Shown: positions 40,529 to 52,489, counted from the stretch's first letter. The stretch: 64,000 nt of DNA from Diphasiastrum complanatum (GCA_029204225.1 CM055110.1:48921201-48985200); one strand, 5' to 3'. Notes: generated from the letters alone by a model not told the origin. Program-made: numbers and translations.

Positions 40529-43500
40529 TAGGTCCCGCGGTACTGGGTACCGCGGGACCATACTAGTACCGCGGTACCATGATGGTACCGCGGTACCACA
40601 ATATAATAATATTTTTATTATTTAATATTTTTTTAAATTTTTTTTACCTAAACCTACCCGCCCCCCTCGCGTTTCCTCTGAAATTTTTTTGCGCCCTCTC
40701 CGCCCTGCCATCGCTGCTGGTTTTTCCTGCCTGCCTTTGATTCCTTGCGTCGCCCATCGCCCACGCAACGCCCTGCCTTGCATCTGATTTCCTTTGCCCT
40801 GCATTCGCCCATTTTCAGCGTCTCTCCAACAGTGAACCCTGCTGTTTTTTTTCCAGCAATCCATCCCTCATTTCATCTGCAATGGTGCAATCCGACCTTT
40901 CCGGTCTGTGGGACGAGGTAAACATTGTCAGGGGGGTTGCCGACAAGGCCAACAAGACCGGTCAGAAGATCATGCGCTGCCGATACTGTCTCGTCGAGTT
41001 TGCTGCATCCCTCACTCGCCTTAAAGGCCATCTGCTCGGTGCACGCGCCAAAAATGGTGCCACCTTGAATGCTGCCCCTTGTGGCAGCATGACCGTCCCC
41101 GACAGGCAGCGACTACTGGACACCTACGGGCCGCGGCTCGTGGCAGGGGAGAACACCATTTCGGAGGGCATTCTCCGATTTTGCACCGCTCCTTATGTGG
41201 CTAACCCAGAGTTGCTGCCTGCTTGGCTGGCACGCACGAGGAGAGGGAGTGCATCCTCCTCCAGTCCCTTTGCCCCTCAGACAGTTCTGCCTCACGCACC
41301 CCCATTTGCTCAGATTCCGGTGGATCCCGTCCCATCGCGTCCGCCAGTTGCCACTGCGGTTCCACCACCACCCACTGTTGCTCGCACTCCACCAGTCTAC
41401 GACTTTCTCATGGACTCTCCGCCACCCGAGCAGGCCCAGGATGCTACTGGGCGGGCCTTCGAGGATGTGGAAGAGATCCCTTCTTCCTTCCCTTCCCATC
41501 CGGATGACCTCCTCAGCCAGCAGTTTTCGTACCCCATGCCAGATGTTGCCCCTCCACCAGTGCACCCCACCTATGCTGCTGCACCCATCCCTGCCAGTGC
41601 ATCCCACTCTCCCCATTCCACGTCTACAACCGATGCATCCACCAGTGCCCAGCCTGTCGCATCATCGTCCATTCCCGTCACGGTTGGTGCACCGTGCTGG
41701 AGGTCCACCACCCGTCGCCCAACAGAGAGAGCCCTCGTGCAGCAGACCATTCGCGGCGCGCATCAGCCGCACATGGACAGAGAGGCCACATAGGCCGTGG
41801 CCAGTCTGATTTACGAGCTGAACCTGCCCTTTGCCATCACCGACTCTGAGCCCTTCAGAAGGGCCTTCCGCCTTGCACAGTCTGTCAGCCCTAGCTGGAG
41901 AGTCCCTAATTCAGAGGTTGTTCGCAACACACATGCTGAGGGATAGGGTCGAGTCCTTGTCTAGAGAGATGGAGCCTCTACATCGGCACTGGGCCACTTA
42001 CGGTTGCAGCATCATGTCCGATGGCTGGACTGATGTCAGGAGGAGGCCGATCCTCAACATACTGGTCTCCAGCTGCATGGGCACACAGTTTTTGAGGGCA
42101 GTGGATTGCAGCAGGGGGGGGAGAGTCATATCTGCAGAGTTCATGTTTGATGTCATCAGGTCTTCCATCCTAGCCATAGGCCCATAGCATGTCGTCACGG
42201 TGGTGACGGACAATGCCACGAACTGCATTCAGATGGGTGTACTGCTAGAGGCCGAGTTCCCTCATATTGTTCATACCCCCTGTGCAGCCCACGACATAGA
42301 CCTTCTGATGGGGGACATTGGAGCACTTCCCTGGGTTAGAGCCATCGTCCGGGAGGCCCTCTTCCTGGTGACGTTTGTCACCAGAAAGAGGCGTGTTCTT
42401 GCCATGTTCCGGGTGTTCAGCCATCTGGACCTCCGTAAGCCAGCCCCCACGCGCTTTGCATTCGACTTGGTGGTCATCGACCGTTTGATCAGGTGCAGGG
42501 CCCAGCTTCTACAGATGGTTGCCAGTGATCTTTGGGGTGCCAGTTACTTCCACAGGAGTATCCACAGCGTTGCACACATGCTGCATCCCCTCTTCCTCTC
42601 TTCGACACAGATCGCAGACAGGGAGCTCGAGGCCGATTGGCTTCAGTACATTCACAGGGTGGGTCCACACATAGGTTTGGATCCTATCAGGCTCATGGAG
42701 GAGCTCGCTGCATTTCGTTTCGGCATGGGCACATTCGGCCACCCGACTGCCCAGGATCCAGAGAGGAGGCAGCTACCCATTACCTGGTGGACCATGTTCG
42801 GTAGCACATACCCATCTATACAGCGTCTTGCACTGCGTGTCCTTTCTCAGGTATGCATCTCATTTTATCCTCCGTTTTTTGTGTTTCGTTGAAGTTCCAC
42901 CTCTGCCACAATGTGCTGAAGTATTTCAATGCACGCACCACAGGACAGTGCTGCCTCCGTGTGTGAGTGTAATTGGGGCACATGGGCACTCATTCACACG
43001 AGGAGAAGAAACCGGTTGTAAGTGAGTCAGTTGGAGCGGTTGGTGTTCTGTAGCACCAACGCACGTCTCGCCAGGAGGCCTCCAACCATTACGAGCGCAT
43101 TGCAGGTGATAAGCTAATCTTTCATAGAATGTTGGTTGACTCCTGGTATGTTGGTTTCATTTCTTGATAAAGTTGTCTCTCTGACATGCAAATTTTAAAC
43201 CTTGCAGACGAACATATCCGATTTGGAGCGCCAGGTTGACTTGCCTACGGACAGCACCCATCCCATGCCTGCAGATGACCTGGGCACACAGTTGATGGCA
43301 GAGAGAGAGAGGGAGCTTGCCGAGATGAGAGAGAGAGAGAGAGCTTGGCTTGAGCACAGAGAGCCCCCATTGTATGAGGCAGATGACCCAGTGTCAGAGG
43401 ATGAGCATGATGAGGATGAGCCCATTCGGGTTGTGTTTGCCAGACCAGAGAGGGATGAGGCAGATTATACAGGTGCAGAAACTGGCCACGGGCAGGGGTC

Positions 43501-43565
43501 ACAAGTGCATCACGTGGCAGAGGTGGGACACATGGCACAGGTTATACCGGCAAATAGGCAGGGCA

Positions 43566-43590
43566 CACAGGGGGGGGGGGGGGGGGGCAG
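43566..43590. repeat. G homopolymer in hAT-Y tail
   Basis: Nearly twenty consecutive G encoding poly-Gly. Copy C has only a few bases here, so the run is an expansion and a likely frameshift hotspot. Confidence 0.8.
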
Positions 43591-43798
43591 TGGCATACCT
43601 ACCTATGTCGACATGATGGAGGAGGCTCTTGATAGAGGGCAAAGTGGTTTAGATGCCGGTCCCGCAGATGTTTGGATGCATGCAGCACAGAGTCATGGCC
43701 GTTACTACGACAGCACACCAGAGGAGGCACCTGATGACTTTCATTGCACAGATTGGGAGGCCATGCAGGGTCTACAGGGTGCACATGATGAGGCACGG

Positions 43799-43880
43799 GA
43801 TAAGGCTTGGGTTGATTCAGGGGTTGGTGCACAGGATGATTCAGAGGTTGGTGCACAGGATGATTTAGAGGCTGGTGCAC
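43799..43880. repeat. 24-bp minisatellite in hAT-Y tail
   Basis: Three units of GATGATTCAGAGGTTGGTGC (plus ACAG), encoding the repeated peptide GAQDDSEV. Copy C lacks them. Confidence 0.8.
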
Positions 43881-44848
43881 AGGATGAGTCCCAGAGCCCA
43901 GAGCATTTGTATTCGGATGCCCAGCTGGCCGACTTGGTTGCCACATTGGATTCAGAGGCCCAGCAGATGCCGAGTGTCAGGGCGCCCCCATCATCTCTTA
44001 CCAGCATGCCGTACACAGAGTCCCAGCCAGAGCAGCCGCATGAGGTGCCTACAGTTCCTCCAGCTCCTCAGAGGGTGTATGTGCGTCGCACAGCTCCTCC
44101 AGTGCCACCGATGCCATTTAGGCCTGCAGCACCTCCATCGCCGTCCACTTCTGCAGCACCAGGTCTCCATGGCAGGCCACCATCTGTGCCCAGGTTTTCT
44201 CTTGCAGCGCCCACATCCACAGTCGCTCCTCCAGTGGCAGCACCCACGTCACATCCTCCTCCTTTGGCAACACCCAGGATGTACCAGTACCGGCCACCAC
44301 AACGCCCCTTTCAGTACATATCGCCACTGTACTCGCCTCCTGCACAGCCAGTTCCTCCACCTGCAGCAGCCCCACGGGCACACACTCCACGAGCTCATCC
44401 TCCTCGCTCAGTTGCACAGGGAGTTCCCTCTTTTGCTTCCCTATCCCAGCCGGCCTCAGCTTGGGCCCAGCCTAGCCAGCCAGGTGATTTGCATGGGGGT
44501 GACGAGACATTGACAGCTCCTCTTGTCCGCAAGAGACCAGGCAGGCCCAAGGGTGCACCGAACAAGAAAGGCAAGGCACAGAAACTGCCAGGGAGGAGAG
44601 GACGACCACGTAGGGCTCTAGGTACAGGTAGAGGTGCAGTATCACAACCAGTTGGAGCAGGTGTTGTTGGTTTGGCCTGCTTGGGGGCTGATGCGGAGGC
44701 TGATTGGGAGGATGAGGATGACGAGTCTTCCCCCTCGGATACACAGCCTATGCCAGTTCCAGACAGGCAGAGATATCGGCTGCGAGAGTCAGCTTGGGGC
44801 CCTGAGTTGTCTCCAGAGCATTCGTCTGAGTCAGAGCCAGAGCATTGA

Positions 44849-45371
44849 TTGTGGCTCTGTTGTTTTAGTTTCAACAGTTTGTCTCTAGCAGACGGTTTAC
44901 CATTGTACTCAGATGATTTTTCACATTATATACAGTGTTTGGCCTACATTATTTGCTGCACATTGTGCGTATGTCGCTGTGTACATGTGATGCTTTATTT
45001 TATGTCGAAGAATTCTATGTGCATGTCTGAATCCTATTTTCATTTAATTTCGTTTGAAGTGAATGCTAGCTTCACATATATGCACCTACATCATGAGCAC
45101 AGCAATCACCCCTACACCCCAAACGACATTTCATAAACACATGTAATACATCTGCATTTAAAAAAATTACAGACATTGCATCTTACATGACCAGGCTCGC
45201 GTTGCACAAAAAACAACTATGTATATATTCAACCGTTGTATCAGGATAACATCACATATATTGTCATTTTTTAAAGCAGCCATCTAGTTATTTGTTGCAC
45301 CATAAACTGCCGAAAACTACATAGCAACAGTCCGCCACGTACGGCTGGACCTCATCTATTCTTAACATCCC
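44849..45371. other. Spacer between the two convergent hAT-Y genes
   Basis: AT-rich, about 520 bp, shared in outline with copy A (39156-39750). Probably the 3' untranslated regions of both genes. Confidence 0.5.
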
Positions 45372-45737
45372 TCACTGATCCTCCACCGACTCCTCGCCCT
45401 CATCTGGTGCATTGTTTTGTCGCTCTTGCTTTGCCTCCCGGTTAGCCCGAGCTGCCTCCTGGTTAGCCCGACGTCTGGCAGCCCTTTCCCTGACCATGAT
45501 GAGCTGCCGTCGTGTGAAATTCATTCCGATCTGCTCATCCAGATCCAGCTCGACAGCAAGGACATGATCCACAGTGGGGGCGGGTGGCTCCGGTTCCGGA
45601 TTTCTCTGTCGAGTCTGTCGCAGCATCTCTCGAATATCTGCCTCTTGCTTCCGATGCCTCTCGTTGTGCCTTCGGATATCTTCCTCGAGCTTCCTCCTGG
45701 CTTCTCCCTCGGGCTTCGGTGGTATGCGCTCTGCCAT
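45372..45737 (-). CDS. hAT-Y convergent second gene (charged coiled-coil protein)
   Basis: 121 residues from the ATG at 45737, MAERIPPKPEGEARRKLEED, ending GEESVEDQ. An upstream in-frame start at 45800 exists but is not preserved in copy A, whereas MAERIPP is. The protein is highly charged: an Arg/Glu-rich helix (RRHNERHRKQEADIREMLRQ), a Pro linker (NPEPEPPAP), DEQIGMNFTRRQLIMVRERA, then an Ala/Arg/Glu/Gln-rich helix. No known domain, membrane segment or signal peptide. It faces the transposase gene tail-to-tail about 520 bp away, inside the same element, and copy A carries the same gene in the same place. It may be an accessory factor or a captured host fragment; I do not recognise its function. 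Confidence 0.65.
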   Translation of the reverse strand: MAERIPPKPEGEARRKLEEDIRRHNERHRKQEADIREMLRQTRQRNPEPEPPAPTVDHVLAVELDLDEQIGMNFTRRQLIMVRERAARRRANQEAARANREAKQERQNNAPDEGEESVEDQ

Positions 45738-46034
45738 CTTGATCGACGTTCTCCTCACAGCACCCTGCTCCTCGAACACCCTCTCACAGCACCCTGGCAC
45801 TCAAACAGCCTCTCATAGCCTGTCACCGGCTCTCGCTTGCTCTCTCACTGTCTATCACTAGCTCTCTCACAGCCTTTGAAAATGCCGACCACAATGGCAT
45901 TGTGAGTGCCTATTTATCCCCACAGCCTGATCGGCCATGTGGATCCCCATCATCCCTCCATGTGCCGCTGTACCTGCCCCCAGGTGATGCTCCCCCCTGT
46001 GTTGGTCTCCCATTGGGCCCATGGTCTGCTTAAG

Positions 46035-46440
46035 TGAAATAAGCCCACAACCAGGGCCAGGTATAACAGAAGAACTACAAAAAAATTACCAATGCCCACA
46101 ACTCGGGCCAGGTGGAGAATAAGTACATATCAGTGAAAGTAAGTGTGAAGTGTCCGCTAAGTGGAGCGTACAGTGGGCCCTGATGGAGGCAAGTGGCGAC
46201 TACATCTGGGCTTTTTCCGCGGTGGCACAGGGATAGGAATCTCATCATCGGAGTCATCAGCATGTGCTCGAGTTCGAAAGAAGCCCGTGAGAAGCAGCTG
46301 CTGGGAGTCTAACCCCAGGTGATCTAGTACAAGCATATGAGACTGACGGAGAGTAAGCATCTCATGAACAAGAAGTCCCAAGCAACGAGCATCAGGATAG
46401 GAGACAAAACTGCGAAGTGTATGCGGGCCATCGCGAAAGA
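46035..46440 (-). pseudogene. LINE 3' end fragment (ORF2 C-terminus)
   Basis: The minus strand gives FVSYPDARCLGLLVHEMLTL ... IPIPVPPRKKPRC, matching the ORF2 end after the zinc motif in LINE-C and LINE-D. The 3' region carries two related copies of CCTGGCCC(N)6TTGTGGGC. The 5'-truncated end at about 46435 joins a GA-rich piece of the hAT-Y coding sequence. Confidence 0.75.
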
Positions 46441-47120
46441 GAGAGAGGGAGCTTGCCGAGATGAGAGAGAGAGAGAGACACACACAGAGAGAGAGAGAGA
46501 GAGAGAGCTTGGGCTTGATCACCCAGAGCCTCCATTGTATGAGCAGATGAGCCAGTGTCAAAGGATGAAGAAAATGAGGATGAGCCCATTCGGGTTGTGT
46601 TCGCCAGATCAGAGTGGGATGAGGCACATGATATCGGTGTTGGGCACACGTCACGTGCAAGGGTCACAGGTGCATCACGTGGCACATGGCACAGGTTATA
46701 CCGGTAGACAGGCAGGGCACACGGGGGGCCAGTGGCATACCTACTTATGTCGATATGATGGAGGAGGCTCCTGATAGAGGGCAGAGTGATTTAGAAGCCG
46801 GTCCCGCAACTGCTTGGATGCGTGCAGTACAGAGCCATGGGCGTTACTTCGACAACACACCAGATGAGACACCTGATGACTTCAAGGGTACAGGTTGGGA
46901 TGGCATGGAGGGTCTACAGCCACGTGATGATGCACGGGATGAGCCAGAGGATTGTGCACCCGATGAGGCCCAGACAGAGCATTTATATTCGGATGCAAAG
47001 CTAGACGACTTGATTGCCACGATGGATTCAGAGGCCCACCTCATGCCGAGTGTCAAGGCACCCCCATCATCTCTTGCCAGCCTGCCCTACACAGAGTCTC
47101 AGTCAGAGCAGCTACATGGG
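46441..47120 (+). pseudogene. hAT-Y copy C transposase tail, part 1
   Basis: Starts inside the GA-coded ERERELAEMRERER tract and follows copy B: PEPPLYE, GIPTYVDMMEEAPDRGQSDL, HLYSDAKLDDLIATMDSEAH, SLPYTESQSEQ. Early frameshifts, then 46686-47120 is open. Interrupted at about 47120 by an insertion and resumed at 48221. Confidence 0.8.
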
Positions 47121-48220
47121 GTGTTTTACAAATGAAGTCAGGAAGTCCTCCTAATCCAAAGGTAGTGCCTCCAAAGGTCCTCCAAGTAACCTGCAAGCTC
47201 CAAGATGCTCCCCAACTCCAAGCTAGGATGCCTCCACCTACAAGTAAGGATCTTCATGCCTCCATGGATCTCTCCTCCACTTGTGTCCCTAATCTTAATC
47301 ACAAAGGTACATAACAAGTGGCCTCAAGTATTCACCACCCAACCATAGCTAGCTAGCACATGCAATCCTGCAACTTGGCTAATCTAACACCCTCTTGCTA
47401 ACCAATAACTAATCACAAGCATACCACCACAAACCATAGCATACTCAAGATCCAAACCCTACTTATGTCCCATACCATAAGCAAGATCCAAACCCTAAGC
47501 ATACTACACACAAGAAAACACTCTATACACTAGTAGCCACACTAGAGCATAAGCATAGCAAACAAAAGAGATCTCTCTCCCTCCATATAGGCGCCCTCCT
47601 CCTCTCATATAGATGGCAAATGGCACCCTCCAATACACTATGGAGTTCCATGCACAACAAATGAGAAAGAGAGAGACCTAGGGGAGTTAAAGAACCTTCA
47701 TAGGCTTATGGAAGGTCAAGAGACTTCTTCCATAACCTATGACTCTTTGAATGCCTTTCTTGTGGAAGTTGGGAACTCAATGGACACCTTGGAAGTGCGC
47801 CCTCCTACTAGGTCCCATTGCCCAAGTTGTGCTTGTATACTTTGGTCCAAGACCAATAAAGTGATATGGTTCAAGGTTGAGGCCCAAGGTTTAGAAAAAT
47901 AGCCAAAACACCCATGGTAATGACTTTCTAACACCTCACTAGGTTCCATACCTCCGACCAAGGCATAGATACCTACCTGCCCTTATCCAAGGACACCAGT
48001 ACCTTAATCTAAAGGCACGTACCCTTAATCCTAAGGGTACCCCTTATCCAAGGATAACTTGATTCCATACCTCCGACCAAGGTATAGTCACTTGCCTACC
48101 CTTATCCAAAGGCACCTACCCTTAATCCTAAGGGTACCCCTTATCCAAGGGTAACTTGCCATTTAGCCCCCAACACTAAATGGACATATAGGGGTCACTG
48201 AAGTACTGCTAGTTACATAG
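47121..48220. mobile_element. About 1.1-kb insertion splitting hAT-Y copy C
   Basis: Homology to copy B stops after CATGGGGTG and resumes at GTGCCTGCAGTTCC, so this block is an insertion. It has no coding homology. TGTTTTACA at its left end and TGTTGGGGGC read inwards from about 48172 on the other strand hint at an LTR-like piece, but no clean duplication was seen. Confidence 0.5.
47945..48161. repeat. Two-unit tandem duplication
   Basis: TTCCATACCTCCGACCAAGG starts both units (47945 and 48064). Both contain CCCTTAATCCTAAGGGTACC and CCTTATCCAAG; the units are about 119 and 98 bp. Confidence 0.75.
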
Positions 48221-48345
48221 GTATGTAGTGCCTGCAGTTCCACCGGTTCCTCAGAGGGTTTATATGCGCCGCACAGCACCAGTGCCACCGATGCCATCGA
48301 GGCCTACAGCACCTCCATCGCCATCCACTTCTGCAATTCCAGGTT
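48221..48345 (+). pseudogene. hAT-Y copy C transposase tail, part 2
   Basis: VPPVPQRVYMRRTAPVPPMP ... PSPSTSAIPGFHGQ matches copy B at 44050-44175. It ends where a plus-strand LINE fragment begins. Confidence 0.8.
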
Positions 48346-49345
48346 TCCATGGACAGGGATACTTTTATAGCCATTTGTTACTGACATCTACTTTTGCTGA
48401 TTATATTGATTCTCCATATGCGAATCTTTCTTCCGATATCCTCCGTTATTCAGAGATTTTACTGCCAGAACAGCCTCCCGTCAGCCAGTATTTCATGACA
48501 TTGCAGACTCACGAGTCACTTCGTATACAGGCCTTTGATGATGTGGATATGGGTATTACCAGGACTTCTGCTGATGCTGCCGGTCTAGTCACGACCTATG
48601 GTGAGTACCTAGTTCATCTGGGAGCAGCTCATTAGTTAGCCATTTTTAATGGCCTCTCAAGCTGGCCCAATTCTGGTGCCTTCACGTGCCATCCTCATAG
48701 CGGCGGTCATAGTGTGGTGGATTATCTCATGGGATCCCCCCCTCTTATCTCTCTCATCTCTGATTTTCACATCGCCTCCACTACATTGTCCGACCATTCA
48801 CGCCTATCTTTCTGCCTTGGGCATGTTGCGCGATCTAGTATACATCCTACTCTTGTTACAATTCCTAAGCGTGCACCTATATACCGCTTTGATCCCATCC
48901 TCATTCCTCTATACCAAGAATCTCTCATTGCCTTACTTCATCACTTCCCTACTGACACTTCACTGGAGGATCAAGCTACTTTCCTCACTAATGCTCTTCA
49001 TACGGCAGCCACACTTGCTTTCCCTTTGCATCGACCTCCAAACAATTCTCACACATAAAACCCGCGCTCCTTAATAACCTTGGTATGACTGTGACTGTCT
49101 TCTCCTTCATCATCAAGTTTAGTGTCAATCCCCCTATCTCCTCCATGATATCCTGCACACATACCACAGGGTCCTCCACAATTAAAAAAAATGCACCTAT
49201 AACACGAATAAGAGAAAAAGGCTTATTAATCTTCTTTCCAGTGCCTCTACTGGTACTTTTTGGCGTGCCTTTATCCCTTGCTCTCCACCCCCCTCATTGA
49301 CCGATCTCCATATCTGGACTGAGTATGCCACCAAGTCTCAACAGA
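48346..49345 (+). pseudogene. LINE ORF2 fragment (endonuclease to linker)
   Basis: Plus strand, D-type LINE: FADYIDSPYANLSSDILRYS, a partly deleted GDFNAR region, MGITRTSADAAG, GGHSVVDYLMGSPPLISLIS, LSDHSRLSF, then the linker to TDLHIWTEYATK. A stop (AAH*LAIF) and several frameshifts. It ends abruptly against an oppositely oriented LINE piece. Confidence 0.8.
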
Positions 49346-49960
49346 GTATAGAGCAACTGATGAAACCGTAGCAAAGAATAGTAAGCATTTGGTAGCAGGG
49401 CCCTGCACATAATATGTAGAATAGTATCTCTCCATATGGACAACCGACGGTAAAATAGAACCATAGATCTTAGCCAAAGTGTGACCAATCATGATGGTGC
49501 GGTAGTTTTCTACATTCATGGGATCACCTGCCTTGAGGATGCGATGGAGGATATTAGTACACCATGCCGTGAGGAAATCGGAAGTCACAACAATGTTAAA
49601 AGCGTGAGCAATGTAGGGAGAAACCAACGTGCGTGACAGGCTTTAGGAAGTCTACATTCAGAGAATCATAGTTAGTAGCATTATGAAGTTTGGCATGTTT
49701 GGTGGCGTTTTCAACCATTTTCGGAGTAAAAAGAGAGCAGTGGGCAGGTCATGGCGAGAGTAAGATAGGAAGAGAGTCCATGGTATATAGTTTCGTTGCA
49801 TATTCAATCCAGGATTCGATTGCTATGGGGGCCTGTGTCGAGGAGTGTCTGGTAAAATGCTTCCAGAAAAAGGAGGAAGAAGGAGAATCTAAAGAATCAA
49901 TCAACCTTTGGTAAAGTGATCGTAGGTACGTTATCTTCTTTTTTCTGGTAAGGGGAAGAA
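49346..49960 (-). pseudogene. LINE-C-like ORF2 fragment
   Basis: The minus strand gives KITYLRSLYQRLIDSLDSPS, SFFWKHFTRHSSTQAPIAIE, SPYIAHAFNIVVTS and YRTIMIGHTLAKIYGSIL, all close to LINE-C. After GSILP it jumps to HMERYYSTYYVQGPATKCLL, so the RT palm between is deleted. It shows that LINE-C-type elements have several copies. Confidence 0.8.
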
Positions 49961-49961
49961 G

Positions 49962-50002
49962 GAACTGATGGGGGGGGGAGGGGGGGGGGGGCATAGGGGT
50001 GC
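49962..50002. repeat. G-rich tract
   Basis: Over 20 G in short runs, marking the break between the LINE-C-like fragment and LINE-E. Confidence 0.8.
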
Positions 50003-52480
50003 CCCCCTTCATAGGAGCCATCGCAATGGAGGAGTAGGGTGGAGACCCCAAGCTGTCGCCCCCAAGTACGGTCGAGATATGCCCGATATAAGATGCGACT
50101 GATATACTGATGAGTACCTGAGGGGAGCTCTGTAATGGAGATACCAAATGACTCAAGGAGGAAATGGGATGCCTGAGAGAACCACGATAGTCGATAGCCC
50201 TGGTCATGAAGAAAGTGTGAGGAGACAAGTGCTGTCTGTGTATATCTCATATCCTCATCGGGCAGAGCCTGGATTCTCTGAATGTATGTGATAAGCTGGG
50301 ATGCCCATATATCTGAATGGGTGGAACGACAAACTCTGCAAGAAGGATCTCATGTGGAACCGAGGGCTTCGCCCGAATCATACGGGCTAACATGGTGTTC
50401 TGCAATCGTGAAATGCTGGCCCAATGTGATGAAGGGAGGCCGGTGCACCATGTCTCTGCTGCATATAAGGCTATGGGGGTGACAATAGTATCAAAGAGTC
50501 TACACTTACTGCGAACATCTCGGATGAGCTTCCTAAAACAGAACCGCTCAAGCTGAACAAGAGAAAAATGCCCCTTCCCAAGTCGGAGCTTGCCGCATGC
50601 TGAAGGTAGGACCAGAGAAGAGTATCTCCAAATAGGTATAAGAGGAACCTTGGTCTTCGCAGTGTTCACACCCAACCCCCATCTGGTACAAAATCCCTGT
50701 AAACAATCCAGCTGCCTCTACAAACCCTCTCTGGTCGGGGATACTAGTACTACATCATCCGCATAAAGGAGAATAGCAATCAGAATGGTGCCAAGTCTAC
50801 AGCCACCCCCGCCTCACTGTGAGATGACTCGCTCTAACTCATCAATATACAATCCAAAGAGAACCGGTGAAAGAGAGCACCCCTGTTTCACCCCAATGGT
50901 GCTCCAAATGTGATCAGATAAGCCACTGCTATGTCGAAAACATCCCAAGACCTTCTCATAAAGAGCCATCACTGCTAAAACAATATCTGTGGAGAAACCA
51001 AGGTCACGAAGTCTTTGAATGAGCAGGGAGCGTGGTACAGAATCGAAGGCCTTCCTGAAATCTACAAAACAGCAGTAAACCTTCTCTTTCCTGTACTTAG
51101 CTTCCTCGATCAAGGCTCGAAGTGTAAAAATATGGTCAGTGGTAGAATAATGAGATCGGAAACCTGCCTGCCCCAATGCATGTAATCTCCGAGCTTCCGC
51201 CTCTGAACTCACTGCAGACTGGAGTATGGTACCATAGAGCTTCGTGAGAACATGTCCGATCATGATGGTGCGGTAATTAACAGCAATCATGGGATCACCA
51301 TTTTTATGAATAGGGTGGATGATGTTGGTGCACCAGGATGAGGGGAAACCAGAGACAACGGCGGAATTGAGGAGAGTGGCTAGTGTGGGAGCAAGGAGGT
51401 CGGAAGCATGGGTTAGGAGTTCAGATTCAAGGTCTTTGATATCTCTTGCTTTATGGGACTTCATTCTCTTGATGGCCGTAAGTACCATGCCAGATGTGAA
51501 GAAGGTTAACTCAGAGGGGCGTGGGGAGATAGAGATGGGTGCGTCAGTGGGTATGGTATATAGTTTGGTAGCGTATTCGGTCCATATGCGAAGGTCATCC
51601 AGGAGGGGTGGTGGAGCACGAGGGATAAACTCACGCCAAAAGGCGCCTGAAGAGGAACTGAAGAGAAGATCAACAAGACGCGTTCCTTCGGAGTCATCAT
51701 ATATACGCTTTTTTCGGCGGAGTGTGCGACGGTAAGAGCGCCTGGCGGAGTGGAGGAGATGAGGATCGTGAGTGCGGGCATGGGTGACAAGCTGACGAAG
51801 AGAGCGACATTCAGCATCATACCACGGGGAGTGTGGGGGTCGTATCGATGAGGAGCGGGTGCCTCTGCTTTTATGGGGTTTAGATGGAAAAGCAAGGGAA
51901 GCAGCAGTATGAAGAGAAGTTCTAAGAAAGGCAGCTTGAGTCTCGACTGTACTATCGCGAGGGAAGGAATGGAGCAATGAGGTTAGGAACTCCTGGTAAA
52001 TTGGTGTAAAGAGAGAACTGAATACTTGGGTGCCCGTGTAAGCAGGGGGTGTGAGGATGGCTGGGGAGGTGGGAGGCGGCCGATAGCGAAGGAGAGAAAG
52101 GAATGATCAGAAAGAGTGGTGGGAGATACATGAAAATCAGAGATGAGAGGTATGGAAGATGGTGATCCCATGAGATAATCCACAACACTATGTCCACCAC
52201 TGTGAGGGTGACAAGTATAACTGCCAGATTTTGGCCAACAAGTTAGGCCATTGTAAATGGCTAACTCATGGGCCTCTCCAAACTGCAATAAATGCTCACC
52301 GTAAGGGGTAGTAGGTCCCAAGCTGTCCTCTAAAATCTTGGTAACTCCCATATCATCGCTGTCAAGGGCATGAACGCGGAGCTAGTCGGTGATGTCATAG
52401 AACTCAAACTGTCGTGAAGAGGTTCGGGCATTAAAATCTCCAGTGAGGAGAATATGCCCCCGCTCTGCGAATCTGATAAT
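50003..52480 (-). pseudogene. LINE-E ORF2 remnant
   Basis: Endonuclease from RFAERGHILLTGDFNART (near 52450), GGHSVVDYLMGSPSSIPLIS and LSDHSFLSF, then a 387-codon open block (51977-50814) with the RT fingers: NYRTIMIGHVLTKLYGTILQ, CFVDFRKAFDSVPRSLLIQR and GVKQGCSLSPVLFGLYIDEL. A TGA at 50816-50814 precedes YADDVVL, then further blocks with stops and a deleted segment after KTKV. The C-terminal zinc motif is gone. Confidence 0.85.
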
Positions 52481-52489
52481 ATCAGGCGA

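Larger units (their letters stand above)
40882..44848 (+). pseudogene. hAT-Y transposase (BED finger, hAT core, long AT-hook tail), broken
   Basis: The ATG at 40882 starts MVQSDLSGLWDEVNIVRGVA, with a BED finger MRCRYCLVEFAASLTRLKGH. A Pro/Ser-rich linker follows, then a stop (EAT*AVASLIYELNLPFAIT). The core has GCSIMSDGWTDVRRRPILNI, a stop before VTDNATNCIQMG, CAAHDIDLLMGDIGALPW, KPAPTRFAFDLVVIDRLI and SVAHMLHPLFLSS. The usual segment between FAFD... and HRSIHSVAH is much shorter than in hAT-1 and hAT-2, so an exon-sized piece is missing. An intron at 42850-42940 precedes the dimerisation block CNWGTWALIHTRRRNRL. After a second intron, 548 open codons (43202-44848) form a tail with GA-coded ERERELAEMRERER, a 24-bp repeat (GAQDDSEV), a G-run, and AT-hooks KRPGRPKGAPNKKG and GRRGRPRRALG. 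Confidence 0.85.
40527..46030 (+). mobile_element. hAT-Y copy B
   Basis: The best copy of this family, about 5.5 kb. GGTACC palindromes (40529-40602), an AT-rich stretch and a C-rich leader precede the transposase gene (40882-44848, plus strand). A convergent gene lies on the minus strand (45737-45372), and its upstream region reaches about 46030, where a LINE end cuts the element. Copy A shows that another roughly 130 bp of right end once followed. Confidence 0.8.
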
